Source of the DNA: Limanda limanda | Lineage: Eukaryota; Chordata; Actinopteri; Pleuronectiformes; Pleuronectidae | Reading direction: 5' to 3' | Assembly: GCF_963576545.1 (NCBI RefSeq) | Contig: NW_026870487.1 | Coordinates: forward strand, 1-64,000 | Length of the DNA stretch: 64,000 bases | Shown: positions 1 through 11,027 of the stretch, piece by piece | Position numbering within the stretch: position 1 is the first letter of the stretch | How the letters are laid out: every line of letters starts with the position of its first letter | Position numbers and translations under genes: made by a program | The notes under the pieces: model-generated | Seen by the model: only the letters and a program-made list of their open reading frames with translations | What the model was told of the DNA's origin: nothing | The model's database searches: none

Positions 1-113
1 TATGTGCTTTCATCCCTAACCCTAACCCTAACCCTTCCGAAAGTCGGAGAAGCTCAAGGATGGTACCGATCGATGCGCGCTAACCCCATTTAGTGGGGGT
101 AGAGCCTACTTGC
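1..113 (+). repeat. Partial A monomer at left edge
   Basis: The window opens inside an A monomer, just before its telomeric tract (14-34). The KpnI site and hairpin region are present. An extra A at 82-83 (CTAACCCC for CTACCCC) lengthens it by one base. The next monomer starts at 114. Confidence 0.93.
14..34 (-). repeat. Interstitial telomeric tract (CCCTAA)3CCC, first of about 280
   Basis: On the - strand this reads GGG(TTAGGG)3, which is exactly four G-runs. That is the minimum for one intramolecular G-quadruplex, and it contains two overlapping TAGGGTTAG sequences of the kind bound by TRF-family Myb domains in vertebrates. The same tract occurs once per A monomer, so tracts lie 163 bp apart in AA and 318 bp apart in ABA. 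Variants are few: 16 copies lack one hexamer, 8 read CCCTACCCCTAA, 2 read CCCTCACCC (near 48932 and 50865) and 1 ends in CACTTCC (near 60182). No copy has more than three full hexamers. It is an internal satellite component, not the terminal telomere. Confidence 0.93.
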
Positions 114-1558
114 AAGTCTCTCCGACCTTCACAAAAAAAGTTATTCAAGAATATCTCCTCAGATTTTGGGGGAATTCGTCGGTCGACCTCTTCCGAAGGT
201 CGTACAAGCTCGGGGATGGTACCAATCGATCCGCAGGACCCAAATTAGTCCAGATGCAACCACTTTCCAAGTCTCTCCGACCTTCACAAAAAAAGTTATT
301 CAAGAATATCTCTTTCTCCTATGTGCTTTCATCCCTAACCCTAACCCTAACCCTTCCGAAAGTCGGAGAAGCTCAAGGATGGTACCGATCGATGCGCGCT
401 ACCCCATTTAGTGGGGGTAGAGCCTACTTGCAAGTCTCTCCGACCTTCACAAAAAACGTTATTCAAGAATATCTCTTTCTCCTATGTGCTTTCATCCCTA
501 ACCCTAACCCTAACCCTTCCGAAAGTCGGAGAAGCTCAAGGATGGTACCGATCGATGCGCGCTACCCCATTTAGTGGGGGTAGAGCCTAACTTGCAAGTC
601 TCTCCGACCTTCACAAAAAAAGTTATTCAAGAATATCTCCTCAGATTTGGGGGAATTTCGTCGGTCGACCTCTTCCGAAGGTCGTACAAGCTCGGGGATG
701 GTACCAATCGATCCGCAGGACCCAAATTAGTCCAGATGCAACCACTTTCCAAGTCTCTCCGACCTTCACAAAAAAAGTTATTCAAGAATATCTCTTTCTC
801 CTATGTGCTTTCATCCCTAACCCTAACCCTAACCCTTCCGAAAGTCGGAGAAGCTCAAGGATGGTACCGATCGATGCGCGCTACCCCATTTAGTGGGGGT
901 AGAGCCTACTTGCAAGTCTCTCCGACCTTCACAAAAAAAAGTTATTCAAGAATATCTCCTCAGATTTGGGGGAATTTCGTCGGTCGACCTCTTCCGAAGG
1001 TCGTACAAGCTCGGGGATGGTACCAATCAATCCGCAGGACCCAAATTAGTCCAGATGCAACCACTTTTCAAGTCTCTCCGACCTTCACAAAAAAAGTTAT
1101 TCAAGAATATCTCTTTCTCCTATGTGCTTTCATCCCTAACCCTAACCCTAACCCTTCCGAAAGTCGGAGAAGCTCAAGGATGGTACCGATCGATGCGCGC
1201 TACCCCATTTAGTGGGGGTAGAGCCTACTTGCAAGTCTCTCCGACCTTCACAAAAAAAGTTATTCAAGAATATCTCTTTCTCCTATGTGCTTTCATCCCT
1301 AACCCTACCCCTAACCCTTCCGAAAGTCGGAGAAGCTCAAGGATGGTACTGATCGATGCGCGCTACCCCATTTAGTGGGGGTAGAGCCTACTTGCAAGTC
1401 TCTCGGACCTTCACAAAAAAAGTTATTCAAGAATATCTCTTTCTCCTATGTGCTTTCATCCCTAACCCTAACCCTAACCCTTCCGAAAGTCGGAGAAGCT
1501 CAAGGATGGTACCGATCGATGCGCGCTACCCCATTTAGTGGGGGTAGAGCCTACTTGC
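114..1558 (+). repeat. Tail of a 4,494 bp HOR copy (code 2,1,3)
   Basis: The runs of A between B monomers are 2, 1 and 3, the same as the end of the 4,494 bp HOR. The B at about 914-1069 carries the linked changes CAATCAATCC (position 1029) and CTTTTCAAG, repeated at 5523, 10498 and 19466. This stretch also holds four single-base homopolymer changes (164-167, 175-176, 589-590, 933-940), far more than the rest of the window. Confidence 0.88.
1233..1558 (+). repeat. Diagnostic A-A pair: CCCTACCCC/GGTACTGATC copy followed by CTCGGACC copy
   Basis: The first monomer has A to C in the middle hexamer (position 1308) and a KpnI-destroying GGTACT. The next monomer has CTCGGACC for CTCCGACC in its 44 bp block. 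The linked set occurs eight times, with the CCCTAC change at 1308, 5802, 10777, 12222, 19745, 41369, 47640 and 53430. Spacings of 4,494, 4,975 (4,494 + 481), 1,445 and 5,790 bp follow the HOR structure. The pair also crosses domain borders, appearing in the 4,494 bp and 5,790 bp families, so these families share an ancestor block. Confidence 0.9.
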
Positions 1559-1713
1559 AAGTCTCTCCGACCTTCACAAAAAAAGTTATTCAAGAATATC
1601 TCCTCAGATTTGGGGGAATTTCGTCGGTCGACCTCTTCCGAAGGTCGTACAAGCTCGGGGATGGTACCAATCGATCCGCAGGACCCAAATTAGTCCAGAT
1701 GCAACCACTTTCC
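1559..1713 (+). repeat. Monomer B, representative 155 bp copy (one of 120)
   Basis: B starts with the same 44 bp block as A, then has a 32 bp module of its own (GATTTGGGGGAATTTCG, then GTCGGTCGACC with a SalI site) and no telomeric hexamer. The next 28 bp match A at 23 positions by hand alignment. The final 51 bp start at GGTACC and match A at about 33 positions. B is therefore a diverged sister of A whose upstream module was replaced, or whose sister gained the telomeric module. I count 9 CpG in 155 bp. B almost always occurs singly, with A on both sides; only two BB doublets exist in the window. Confidence 0.95.
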
Positions 1714-2039
1714 AAGTCTCTCCGACCTTCACAAAAAAAGTTATTCAAGAATATCTCTTTCTCCTATGTGCTTTCATCCCTAACCCTAACCCTAACCCTT
1801 CCGAAAGTCGGAGAAGCTCAAGGATGGTACCGATCGATGCGCGCTACCCCATTTAGTGGGGGTAGAGCCTACTTGCAAGTCTCTCCGACCTTCACAAAAA
1901 AAGTTATTCAAGAATATCTCTTTCTCCTATGTGCTTTCATCCCTAACCCTAACCCTAACCCTTCCGAAAGTCGGAGAAGCTCAAGGATGGTACCGATCGA
2001 TGCGCGCAACCCCATTTAGTGGGGGTAGAGCCTACTTGC

Positions 2040-2083
2040 AAGTCTCTCCGACCTTCACAAAAAAAGTTATTCAAGAATATCTC
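2040..2083 (+). repeat. 44 bp block shared by A and B (A7 tract plus TTCNNGAA dyad), representative
   Basis: This block opens every monomer: AAGTCTCTCCGACCTTCAC, an A7 tract, then GTTATTCAAGAATATCTC. It is identical in the A and B consensus although the rest of the two monomers has diverged. This fits either selection or frequent exchange between types. The core TATTCAAGAATA is a 5 bp inverted repeat and contains TTCNNGAA. The A7 tract recurs every 155-163 bp, a spacing close to a nucleosome plus a short linker. One recurrent variant changes the last A of the tract to C, giving AACGTT. I found about 28 such copies in A and 2 in B (near 25301 and 32184). Confidence 0.9.
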
Positions 2084-2169
2084 TTTCTCCTATGTGCTTT
2101 CATCCCTAACCCTAACCCTAACCCTTCCGAAAGTCGGAGAAGCTCAAGGATGGTACCGATCGATGCGCG

Positions 2170-2191
2170 CTACCCCATTTAGTGGGGGTAG
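2170..2191 (+). repeat. Hairpin-forming dyad in A (CTACCCC / GGGGTAG), representative
   Basis: Seven-base arms at 2170-2176 and 2185-2191 flank an 8 nt loop (ATTTAGTG). The dyad is present in most A monomers. Two recurrent substitutions weaken it: CAACCCC in the left arm (about 36 copies, for example at 2648, 3610 and 4254) and GTGTGGG beside the right arm (9 copies, starting at 15970, 17888, 27818, 30223, 34701, 37106, 39511, 40474 and 58154). I saw the two changes in different copies, so they do not compensate for each other. The CAACCCC form is absent between about 39 and 55 kb, which makes it a useful domain marker. Confidence 0.75.
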
Positions 2192-2202
2192 AGCCTACTT
2201 GC

Positions 2203-2359
2203 AAGTCTCTCCGACCTTCACAAAAAAAGTTATTCAAGAATATCTCTTTCTCCTATGTGCTTTCATCCCTAACCCTAACCCTTCCGAAAGTCGGAGAAGC
2301 TCAAAGATGGTACCGATCGATGCGCGCTACCCCATTTAGTGGGGGTAGAGCCTACTTGC
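2203..2359 (+). repeat. Contracted A monomer (157 bp, two full hexamers), representative of 16
   Basis: This copy has (CCCTAA)2CCC in place of (CCCTAA)3CCC and is otherwise a normal A. The 16 contracted copies are those whose GTGGGGGTAG begins at 2339, 7314, 11808, 13253, 15008, 16926, 20776, 23819, 24294, 25731, 32614, 47544, 53334, 56874, 62322 and 63441. Several recur at HOR periods (2339 to 7314; 15008 to 16926; 25731 to 32614; 47544 to 53334), so these are inherited block copies rather than fresh slippage. With three G-runs on the - strand, such a copy cannot form a four-run quadruplex by itself. Confidence 0.93.
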
Positions 2360-5300
2360 AAGTCTCTCCGACCTTCACAAAAAAAGTTATTCAAGAATAT
2401 CTCCTCAGATTTGGGGGAATTTCGTCGGTCGACCTCTTCCGAAGGTCGTACAAGCTCGGGGATGGTACCAATCGATCCGCAGGACCCAAATTAGTCCAGA
2501 TGCAACCACTTTCCAAGTCTCTCCGACCTTCACAAAAAAAGTTATTCAAGAATATCTCTTTCTCCTATGTGCTTTCATCCCTAACCCTAACCCTAACCCT
2601 TCCGAAAGTCGGAGAAGCTCAAGGATGGTACCGATCGATGCGCGCAACCCCATTTAGTGGGGGTAGAGCCTACTTGCAAGTCTCTCCGACCTTCACAAAA
2701 AAAGTTATTCAAGAATATCTCTTTCTCCTATGTGCTTTCATCCCTAACCCTAACCCTAACCCTTCCGAAAGTCGGAGAAGCTCAAGGATGGTACCGATCG
2801 ATGCGCGCTACCCCATTTAGTGGGGGTAGAGCCTACTTGCAAGTCTCTCCGACCTTCACAAAAAAAGTTATTCAAGAATATCTCTTTCTCCTATGTGCTT
2901 TCATCCCTAACCCTAACCCTAACCCTTCCGAAAGTCGGAGAAGCTCAAAGATGGTACCGATCGATGCGCGCTACCCCATTTAGTGGGGGTAGAGCCTACT
3001 TGCAAGTCTCTCCGACCTTCACAAAAAAAGTTATTCAAGAATATCTCCTCAGATTTGGGGGAATTTCGTCGGTCGACCTCTTCCGAAGGTCGTACAAGCT
3101 CGGGGATGGTACCAATCGATCCGCAGGACCCAAATTAGTCCAGATGCAACCACTTTCCAAGTCTCTCCGACCTTCACAAAAAAAGTTATTCAAGAATATC
3201 TCTTTCTCCTATGTGCTTTCATCCCTAACCCTAACCCTAACCCTTCCGAAAGTCGGAGAAGCTCAAGGATGGTACCGATCGATGCGCGCTACCCCATTTA
3301 GTGGGGGTAGAGCCTACTTGCAAGTCTCTCCGACCTTCACAAAAAAAGTTATTCAAGAATATCTCCTCAGATTTGGGGGAATTTCGTCGGTCGACCTCTT
3401 CCGAAGGTCGTACAAGCTCGGGGATGGTACCAATCGATCCGCAGGACCCAAATTAGTCCAGATGCAACCACTTTCCAAGTCTCTCCGACCTTCACAAAAA
3501 AAGTTATTCAAGAATATCTCTTTCTCCTATGTGCTTTCATCCCTAACCCTAACCCTAACCCTTCCGAAAGTCGGAGAAGCTCAAGGATGGTACCGATCGA
3601 TGCGCGCAACCCCATTTAGTGGGGGTAGAGCCTACTTGCAAGTCTCTCCGACCTTCACAAAAAAAGTTATTCAAGAATATCTCTTTCTCCTATGTGCTTT
3701 CATCCCTAACCCTAACCCTAACCCTTCCGAAAGTCGGAGAAGCTCAAGGATGGTACCGATCGATGCGCGCTACCCCATTTAGTGGGGGTAGAGCCTACTT
3801 GCAAGTCTCTCCGACCTTCACAAAAAAAGTTATTCAAGAATATCTCTTTCTCCTATGTGCTTTCATCCCTAACCCTAACCCTAACCCTTCCGAAAGTCGG
3901 AGAAGCTCAAGGATGGTACCGATCGATGCGCGCTACCCCATTTAGTGGGGGTAGAGCCTACTTGCAAGTCTCTCCGACCTTCACAAAAAAAGTTATTCAA
4001 GAATATCTCCTCAGATTTGGGGGAATTTCGTCGGTCGACCTCTTCCGAAGGTCGTACAAGCTCGGGGATGGTACCAATCGATCCGCAGGACCCAAATTAG
4101 TCCAGATGCAACCACTTTCCAAGTCTCTCCGACCTTCACAAAAAAAGTTATTCAAGAATATCTCTTTCTCCTATGTGCTTTCATCCCTAACCCTAACCCT
4201 AACCCTTCCGAAAGTCGGAGAAGCTCAAGGATGGTACCGATCGATGCGCGCAACCCCATTTAGTGGGGGTAGAGCCTACTTGCAAGTCTCTCCGACCTTC
4301 ACAAAAAAAGTTATTCAAGAATATCTCTTTCTCCTATGTGCTTTCATCCCTAACCCTAACCCTAACCCTTCCGAAAGTCGGAGAAGCTCAAAGATGGTAC
4401 CGATCGATGCGCGCTACCCCATTTAGTGGGGGTAGAGCCTACTTGCAAGTCTCTCCGACCTTCACAAAAAAAGTTATTCAAGAATATCTCTTTCTCCTAT
4501 GTGCTTTCATCCCTAACCCTAACCCTAACCCTTCCGAAAGTCGGAGAAGCTCAAGGATGGTACCGATCGATGCGCGCTACCCCATTTAGTGGGGGTAGAG
4601 CCTACTTGCAAGTCTCTCCGACCTTCACAAAAAAAGTTATTCAAGAATATCTCCTCAGATTTGGGGGAATTTCGTCGGTCGACCTCTTCCGAAGGTCGTA
4701 CAAGCTCGGGGATGGTACCAATCGATCCGCAGGACCCAAATTAGTCCAGATGCAACCACTTTCCAAGTCTCTCCGACCTTCACAAAAAAAGTTATTCAAG
4801 AATATCTCTTTCTCCTATGTGCTTTCATCCCTAACCCTAACCCTAACCCTTCCGAAAGTCGGAGAAGCTCAAGGATGGTACCGATCGATGCGCGCTACCC
4901 CATTTAGTGGGGGTAGAGCCTACTTGCAAGTCTCTCCGACCTTCACAAAAAACGTTATTCAAGAATATCTCTTTCTCCTATGTGCTTTCATCCCTAACCC
5001 TAACCCTAACCCTTCCGAAAGTCGGAGAAGCTCAAGGATGGTACCGATCGATGCGCGCTACCCCATTTAGTGGGGGTAGAGCCTACTTGCAAGTCTCTCC
5101 GACCTTCACAAAAAAAGTTATTCAAGAATATCTCCTCAGATTTGGGGGAATTTCGTCGGTCGACCTCTTCCGAAGGTCGTACAAGCTCGGGGATGGTACC
5201 AATCGATCCGCAGGACCCAAATTAGTCCAGATGCAACCACTTTCCAAGTCTCTCCGACCTTCACAAAAAAAGTTATTCAAGAATATCTCTTTCTCCTATG

Positions 5301-6052
5301 TGCTTTCATCCCTAACCCTAACCCTAACCCTTCCGAAAGTCGGAGAAGCTCAAGGATGGTACCGATCGATGCGCGCTACCCCATTTAGTGGGGGTAGAGC
5401 CTACTTGCAAGTCTCTCCGACCTTCACAAAAAAAGTTATTCAAGAATATCTCCTCAGATTTGGGGGAATTTCGTCGGTCGACCTCTTCCGAAGGTCGTAC
5501 AAGCTCGGGGATGGTACCAATCAATCCGCAGGACCCAAATTAGTCCAGATGCAACCACTTTTCAAGTCTCTCCGACCTTCACAAAAAAAGTTATTCAAGA
5601 ATATCTCTTTCTCCTATGTGCTTTCATCCCTAACCCTAACCCTAACCCTTCCGAAAGTCGGAGAAGCTCAAGGATGGTACCGATCGATGCGCGCTACCCC
5701 ATTTAGTGGGGGTAGAGCCTACTTGCAAGTCTCTCCGACCTTCACAAAAAAAGTTATTCAAGAATATCTCTTTCTCCTATGTGCTTTCATCCCTAACCCT
5801 ACCCCTAACCCTTCCGAAAGTCGGAGAAGCTCAAAGATGGTACTGATCGATGCGCGCTACCCCATTTAGTGGGGGTAGAGCCTACTTGCAAGTCTCTCGG
5901 ACCTTCACAAAAAAAGTTATTCAAGAATATCTCTTTCTCCTATGTGCTTTCATCCCTAACCCTAACCCTAACCCTTCCGAAAGTCGGAGAAGCTCAAGGA
6001 TGGTACCGATCGATGCGCGCTACCCCATTTAGTGGGGGTAGAGCCTACTTGC

Positions 6053-6533
6053 AAGTCTCTCCGACCTTCACAAAAAAAGTTATTCAAGAATATCTCCTCA
6101 GATTTGGGGGAATTTCGTCGGTCGACCTCTTCCGAAGGTCGTACAAGCTCGGGGATGGTACCAATCGATCCGCAGGACCCAAATTAGTCCAGATGCAACC
6201 ACTTTCCAAGTCTCTCCGACCTTCACAAAAAAAGTTATTCAAGAATATCTCTTTCTCCTATGTGCTTTCATCCCTAACCCTAACCCTAACCCTTCCGAAA
6301 GTCGGAGAAGCTCAAGGATGGTACCGATCGATGCGCGCTACCCCATTTAGTGGGGGTAGAGCCTACTTGCAAGTCTCTCGGACCTTCACAAAAAAAGTTA
6401 TTCAAGAATATCTCTTTCTCCTATGTGCTTTCATCCCTAACCCTAACCCTAACCCTTCCGAAAGTCGGAGAAGCTCAAGGATGGTACCGATCGATGCGCG
6501 CTACCCCATTTAGTGGGGGTAGAGCCTACTTGC
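6053..6533 (+). repeat. 481 bp (BAA) local duplication between HOR copies
   Basis: One extra trimer lies between two otherwise equal 4,494 bp copies. Its second A repeats the CTCGGACC change of the A before it (starting at 5890), so the block is a tandem duplicate of its left neighbour in trimer register. It raises the spacing between equivalent points of copies 1 and 2 from 4,494 to 4,975 bp. Confidence 0.85.
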
Positions 6534-9500
6534 AAGTCTCTCCGACCTTCACAAAAAAAGTTATTCAAGAATATCTCCTCAGATTTGGGGGAATTTCGTC
6601 GGTCGACCTCTTCCGAAGGTCGTACAAGCTCGGGGATGGTACCAATCGATCCGCAGGACCCAAATTAGTCCAGATGCAACCACTTTCCAAGTCTCTCCGA
6701 CCTTCACAAAAAAAGTTATTCAAGAATATCTCTTTCTCCTATGTGCTTTCATCCCTAACCCTAACCCTAACCCTTCCGAAAGTCGGAGAAGCTCAAGGAT
6801 GGTACCGATCGATGCGCGCTACCCCATTTAGTGGGGGTAGAGCCTACTTGCAAGTCTCTCCGACCTTCACAAAAAAAGTTATTCAAGAATATCTCTTTCT
6901 CCTATGTGCTTTCATCCCTAACCCTAACCCTAACCCTTCCGAAAGTCGGAGAAGCTCAAGGATGGTACCGATCGATGCGCGCAACCCCATTTAGTGGGGG
7001 TAGAGCCTACTTGCAAGTCTCTCCGACCTTCACAAAAAAAGTTATTCAAGAATATCTCTTTCTCCTATGTGCTTTCATCCCTAACCCTAACCCTAACCCT
7101 TCCGAAAGTCGGAGAAGCTCAAGGATGGTACCGATCGATGCGCGCTACCCCATTTAGTGGGGGTAGAGCCTACTTGCAAGTCTCTCCGACCTTCACAAAA
7201 AAAGTTATTCAAGAATATCTCTTTCTCCTATGTGCTTTCATCCCTAACCCTAACCCTTCCGAAAGTCGGAGAAGCTCAAAGATGGTACCGATCGATGCGC
7301 GCTACCCCATTTAGTGGGGGTAGAGCCTACTTGCAAGTCTCTCCGACCTTCACAAAAAAAGTTATTCAAGAATATCTCCTCAGATTTGGGGGAATTTCGT
7401 CGGTCGACCTCTTCCGAAGGTCGTACAAGCTCGGGGATGGTACCAATCGATCCGCAGGACCCAAATTAGTCCAGATGCAACCACTTTCCAAGTCTCTCCG
7501 ACCTTCACAAAAAAAGTTATTCAAGAATATCTCTTTCTCCTATGTGCTTTCATCCCTAACCCTAACCCTAACCCTTCCGAAAGTCGGAGAAGCTCAAGGA
7601 TGGTACCGATCGATGCGCGCAACCCCATTTAGTGGGGGTAGAGCCTACTTGCAAGTCTCTCCGACCTTCACAAAAAAAGTTATTCAAGAATATCTCTTTC
7701 TCCTATGTGCTTTCATCCCTAACCCTAACCCTAACCCTTCCGAAAGTCGGAGAAGCTCAAGGATGGTACCGATCGATGCGCGCTACCCCATTTAGTGGGG
7801 GTAGAGCCTACTTGCAAGTCTCTCCGACCTTCACAAAAAAAGTTATTCAAGAATATCTCTTTCTCCTATGTGCTTTCATCCCTAACCCTAACCCTAACCC
7901 TTCCGAAAGTCGGAGAAGCTCAAAGATGGTACCGATCGATGCGCGCTACCCCATTTAGTGGGGGTAGAGCCTACTTGCAAGTCTCTCCGACCTTCACAAA
8001 AAAAGTTATTCAAGAATATCTCCTCAGATTTGGGGGAATTTCGTCGGTCGACCTCTTCCGAAGGTCGTACAAGCTCGGGGATGGTACCAATCGATCCGCA
8101 GGACCCAAATTAGTCCAGATGCAACCACTTTCCAAGTCTCTCCGACCTTCACAAAAAAAGTTATTCAAGAATATCTCTTTCTCCTATGTGCTTTCATCCC
8201 TAACCCTAACCCTAACCCTTCCGAAAGTCGGAGAAGCTCAAGGATGGTACCGATCGATGCGCGCTACCCCATTTAGTGGGGGTAGAGCCTACTTGCAAGT
8301 CTCTCCGACCTTCACAAAAAAAGTTATTCAAGAATATCTCCTCAGATTTGGGGGAATTTCGTCGGTCGACCTCTTCCGAAGGTCGTACAAGCTCGGGGAT
8401 GGTACCAATCGATCCGCAGGACCCAAATTAGTCCAGATGCAACCACTTTCCAAGTCTCTCCGACCTTCACAAAAAAAGTTATTCAAGAATATCTCTTTCT
8501 CCTATGTGCTTTCATCCCTAACCCTAACCCTAACCCTTCCGAAAGTCGGAGAAGCTCAAGGATGGTACCGATCGATGCGCGCAACCCCATTTAGTGGGGG
8601 TAGAGCCTACTTGCAAGTCTCTCCGACCTTCACAAAAAAAGTTATTCAAGAATATCTCTTTCTCCTATGTGCTTTCATCCCTAACCCTAACCCTAACCCT
8701 TCCGAAAGTCGGAGAAGCTCAAGGATGGTACCGATCGATGCGCGCTACCCCATTTAGTGGGGGTAGAGCCTACTTGCAAGTCTCTCCGACCTTCACAAAA
8801 AAAGTTATTCAAGAATATCTCTTTCTCCTATGTGCTTTCATCCCTAACCCTAACCCTAACCCTTCCGAAAGTCGGAGAAGCTCAAGGATGGTACCGATCG
8901 ATGCGCGCTACCCCATTTAGTGGGGGTAGAGCCTACTTGCAAGTCTCTCCGACCTTCACAAAAAAAGTTATTCAAGAATATCTCCTCAGATTTGGGGGAA
9001 TTTCGTCGGTCGACCTCTTCCGAAGGTCGTACAAGCTCGGGGATGGTACCAATCGATCCGCAGGACCCAAATTAGTCCAGATGCAACCACTTTCCAAGTC
9101 TCTCCGACCTTCACAAAAAAAGTTATTCAAGAATATCTCTTTCTCCTATGTGCTTTCATCCCTAACCCTAACCCTAACCCTTCCGAAAGTCGGAGAAGCT
9201 CAAGGATGGTACCGATCGATGCGCGCAACCCCATTTAGTGGGGGTAGAGCCTACTTGCAAGTCTCTCCGACCTTCACAAAAAAAGTTATTCAAGAATATC
9301 TCTTTCTCCTATGTGCTTTCATCCCTAACCCTAACCCTAACCCTTCCGAAAGTCGGAGAAGCTCAAGGATGGTACCGATCGATGCGCGCTACCCCATTTA
9401 GTGGGGGTAGAGCCTACTTGCAAGTCTCTCCGACCTTCACAAAAAAAGTTATTCAAGAATATCTCTTTCTCCTATGTGCTTTCATCCCTAACCCTAACCC

Positions 9501-11027
9501 TAACCCTTCCGAAAGTCGGAGAAGCTCAAGGATGGTACCGATCGATGCGCGCTACCCCATTTAGTGGGGGTAGAGCCTACTTGCAAGTCTCTCCGACCTT
9601 CACAAAAAAAGTTATTCAAGAATATCTCCTCAGATTTGGGGGAATTTCGTCGGTCGACCTCTTCCGAAGGTCGTACAAGCTCGGGGATGGTACCAATCGA
9701 TCCGCAGGACCCAAATTAGTCCAGATGCAACCACTTTCCAAGTCTCTCCGACCTTCACAAAAAAAGTTATTCAAGAATATCTCTTTCTCCTATGTGCTTT
9801 CATCCCTAACCCTAACCCTAACCCTTCCGAAAGTCGGAGAAGCTCAAGGATGGTACCGATCGATGCGCGCTACCCCATTTAGTGGGGGTAGAGCCTACTT
9901 GCAAGTCTCTCCGACCTTCACAAAAAACGTTATTCAAGAATATCTCTTTCTCCTATGTGCTTTCATCCCTAACCCTAACCCTAACCCTTCCGAAAGTCGG
10001 AGAAGCTCAAGGATGGTACCGATCGATGCGCGCTACCCCATTTAGTGGGGGTAGAGCCTACTTGCAAGTCTCTCCGACCTTCACAAAAAAAGTTATTCAA
10101 GAATATCTCCTCAGATTTGGGGGAATTTCGTCGGTCGACCTCTTCCGAAGGTCGTACAAGCTCGGGGATGGTACCAATCGATCCGCAGGACCCAAATTAG
10201 TCCAGATGCAACCACTTTCCAAGTCTCTCCGACCTTCACAAAAAAAGTTATTCAAGAATATCTCTTTCTCCTATGTGCTTTCATCCCTAACCCTAACCCT
10301 AACCCTTCCGAAAGTCGGAGAAGCTCAAGGATGGTACCGATCGATGCGCGCTACCCCATTTAGTGGGGGTAGAGCCTACTTGCAAGTCTCTCCGACCTTC
10401 ACAAAAAAAGTTATTCAAGAATATCTCCTCAGATTTGGGGGAATTTCGTCGGTCGACCTCTTCCGAAGGTCGTACAAGCTCGGGGATGGTACCAATCAAT
10501 CCGCAGGACCCAAATTAGTCCAGATGCAACCACTTTTCAAGTCTCTCCGACCTTCACAAAAAAAGTTATTCAAGAATATCTCTTTCTCCTATGTGCTTTC
10601 ATCCCTAACCCTAACCCTAACCCTTCCGAAAGTCGGAGAAGCTCAAGGATGGTACCGATCGATGCGCGCTACCCCATTTAGTGGGGGTAGAGCCTACTTG
10701 CAAGTCTCTCCGACCTTCACAAAAAAAGTTATTCAAGAATATCTCTTTCTCCTATGTGCTTTCATCCCTAACCCTACCCCTAACCCTTCCGAAAGTCGGA
10801 GAAGCTCAAAGATGGTACTGATCGATGCGCGCTACCCCATTTAGTGGGGGTAGAGCCTACTTGCAAGTCTCTCGGACCTTCACAAAAAAAGTTATTCAAG
10901 AATATCTCTTTCTCCTATGTGCTTTCATCCCTAACCCTAACCCTAACCCTTCCGAAAGTCGGAGAAGCTCAAGGATGGTACCGATCGATGCGCGCTACCC
11001 CATTTAGTGGGGGTAGAGCCTACTTGC
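6534..11027 (+). repeat. 4,494 bp higher-order repeat, copy 2
   Basis: Same code as copy 1 (4,3,1,3,3,2,1,3), the same contracted A (the one whose GTG is at 7314) and the same marker series, offset by 4,975 bp. I noticed no difference from copy 1 when comparing the marked variants, including CAAAGATGGTACTG near 10810, which other family members lack. This suggests a recent duplication. Confidence 0.9.

Larger units (their letters stand above)
2040..2202 (+). repeat. Monomer A, representative 163 bp copy (one of 280)
   Basis: Order of parts: the 44 bp block common to A and B (2040-2083); a 40 bp module holding the telomeric (CCCTAA)3CCC tract; a 28 bp segment containing TCCGAAAGTCGGA, a 5 bp stem with a 3 nt loop; then a KpnI site GGTACC followed by ATCGAT, GCGCGC and the hairpin CTACCCC-N8-GGGGTAG. 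I count 7 CpG in 163 bp, so CpG is close to expectation. From the KpnI site to the end, A and B are the same length (51 bp). The 8 bp difference between the monomers therefore lies entirely in the swapped telomeric module. A outnumbers B about 2.3 to 1. No coding role is proposed. Confidence 0.95.
1559..6052 (+). repeat. 4,494 bp higher-order repeat, copy 1 (20 A + 8 B)
   Basis: A-run code 4,3,1,3,3,2,1,3, with one contracted A (2203-2359). Composition 20 x 163 - 6 + 8 x 155 = 4,494 bp. Marker changes in order are: CAACCCC at 2010, 2648, 3610 and 4254; CAAAGATGG at about 2305 and 2947; AACGTT at about 4953; CAATCAATCC at 5523; CCCTACCCC at 5802; CTCGGACC in the last A. The same order and spacing recur in copy 2. 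Confidence 0.9.

Noticed and set aside
14..34. True terminal telomere
   Set aside because: Tracts never exceed three and a half hexamers and are always embedded in monomers.
893..897. TAGTG stop-start overlap suggesting translational coupling
   Set aside because: The motif is part of the A consensus (TTTAGTGGGGG) and repeats 280 times without any gene.
2170..2191. Rho-independent terminator at the CTACCCC/GGGGTAG hairpin
   Set aside because: No T-run follows, no gene precedes it and the context is eukaryotic satellite DNA.
2412..2440. CENP-B box in B (ATTTCGTCGGTCGACC)
   Set aside because: Only the TTCG start agrees with the CENP-B box; the downstream A and CGGG core bases are absent, so a centromeric assignment is not supported.
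5324..5524. Minus-strand open frame of 66 codons, repeated at 10299-10499 and 19267-19467
   Set aside because: It exists only where the CAATCAATCC variant of B supplies an ATG on the - strand. The three copies are HOR copies of one another.
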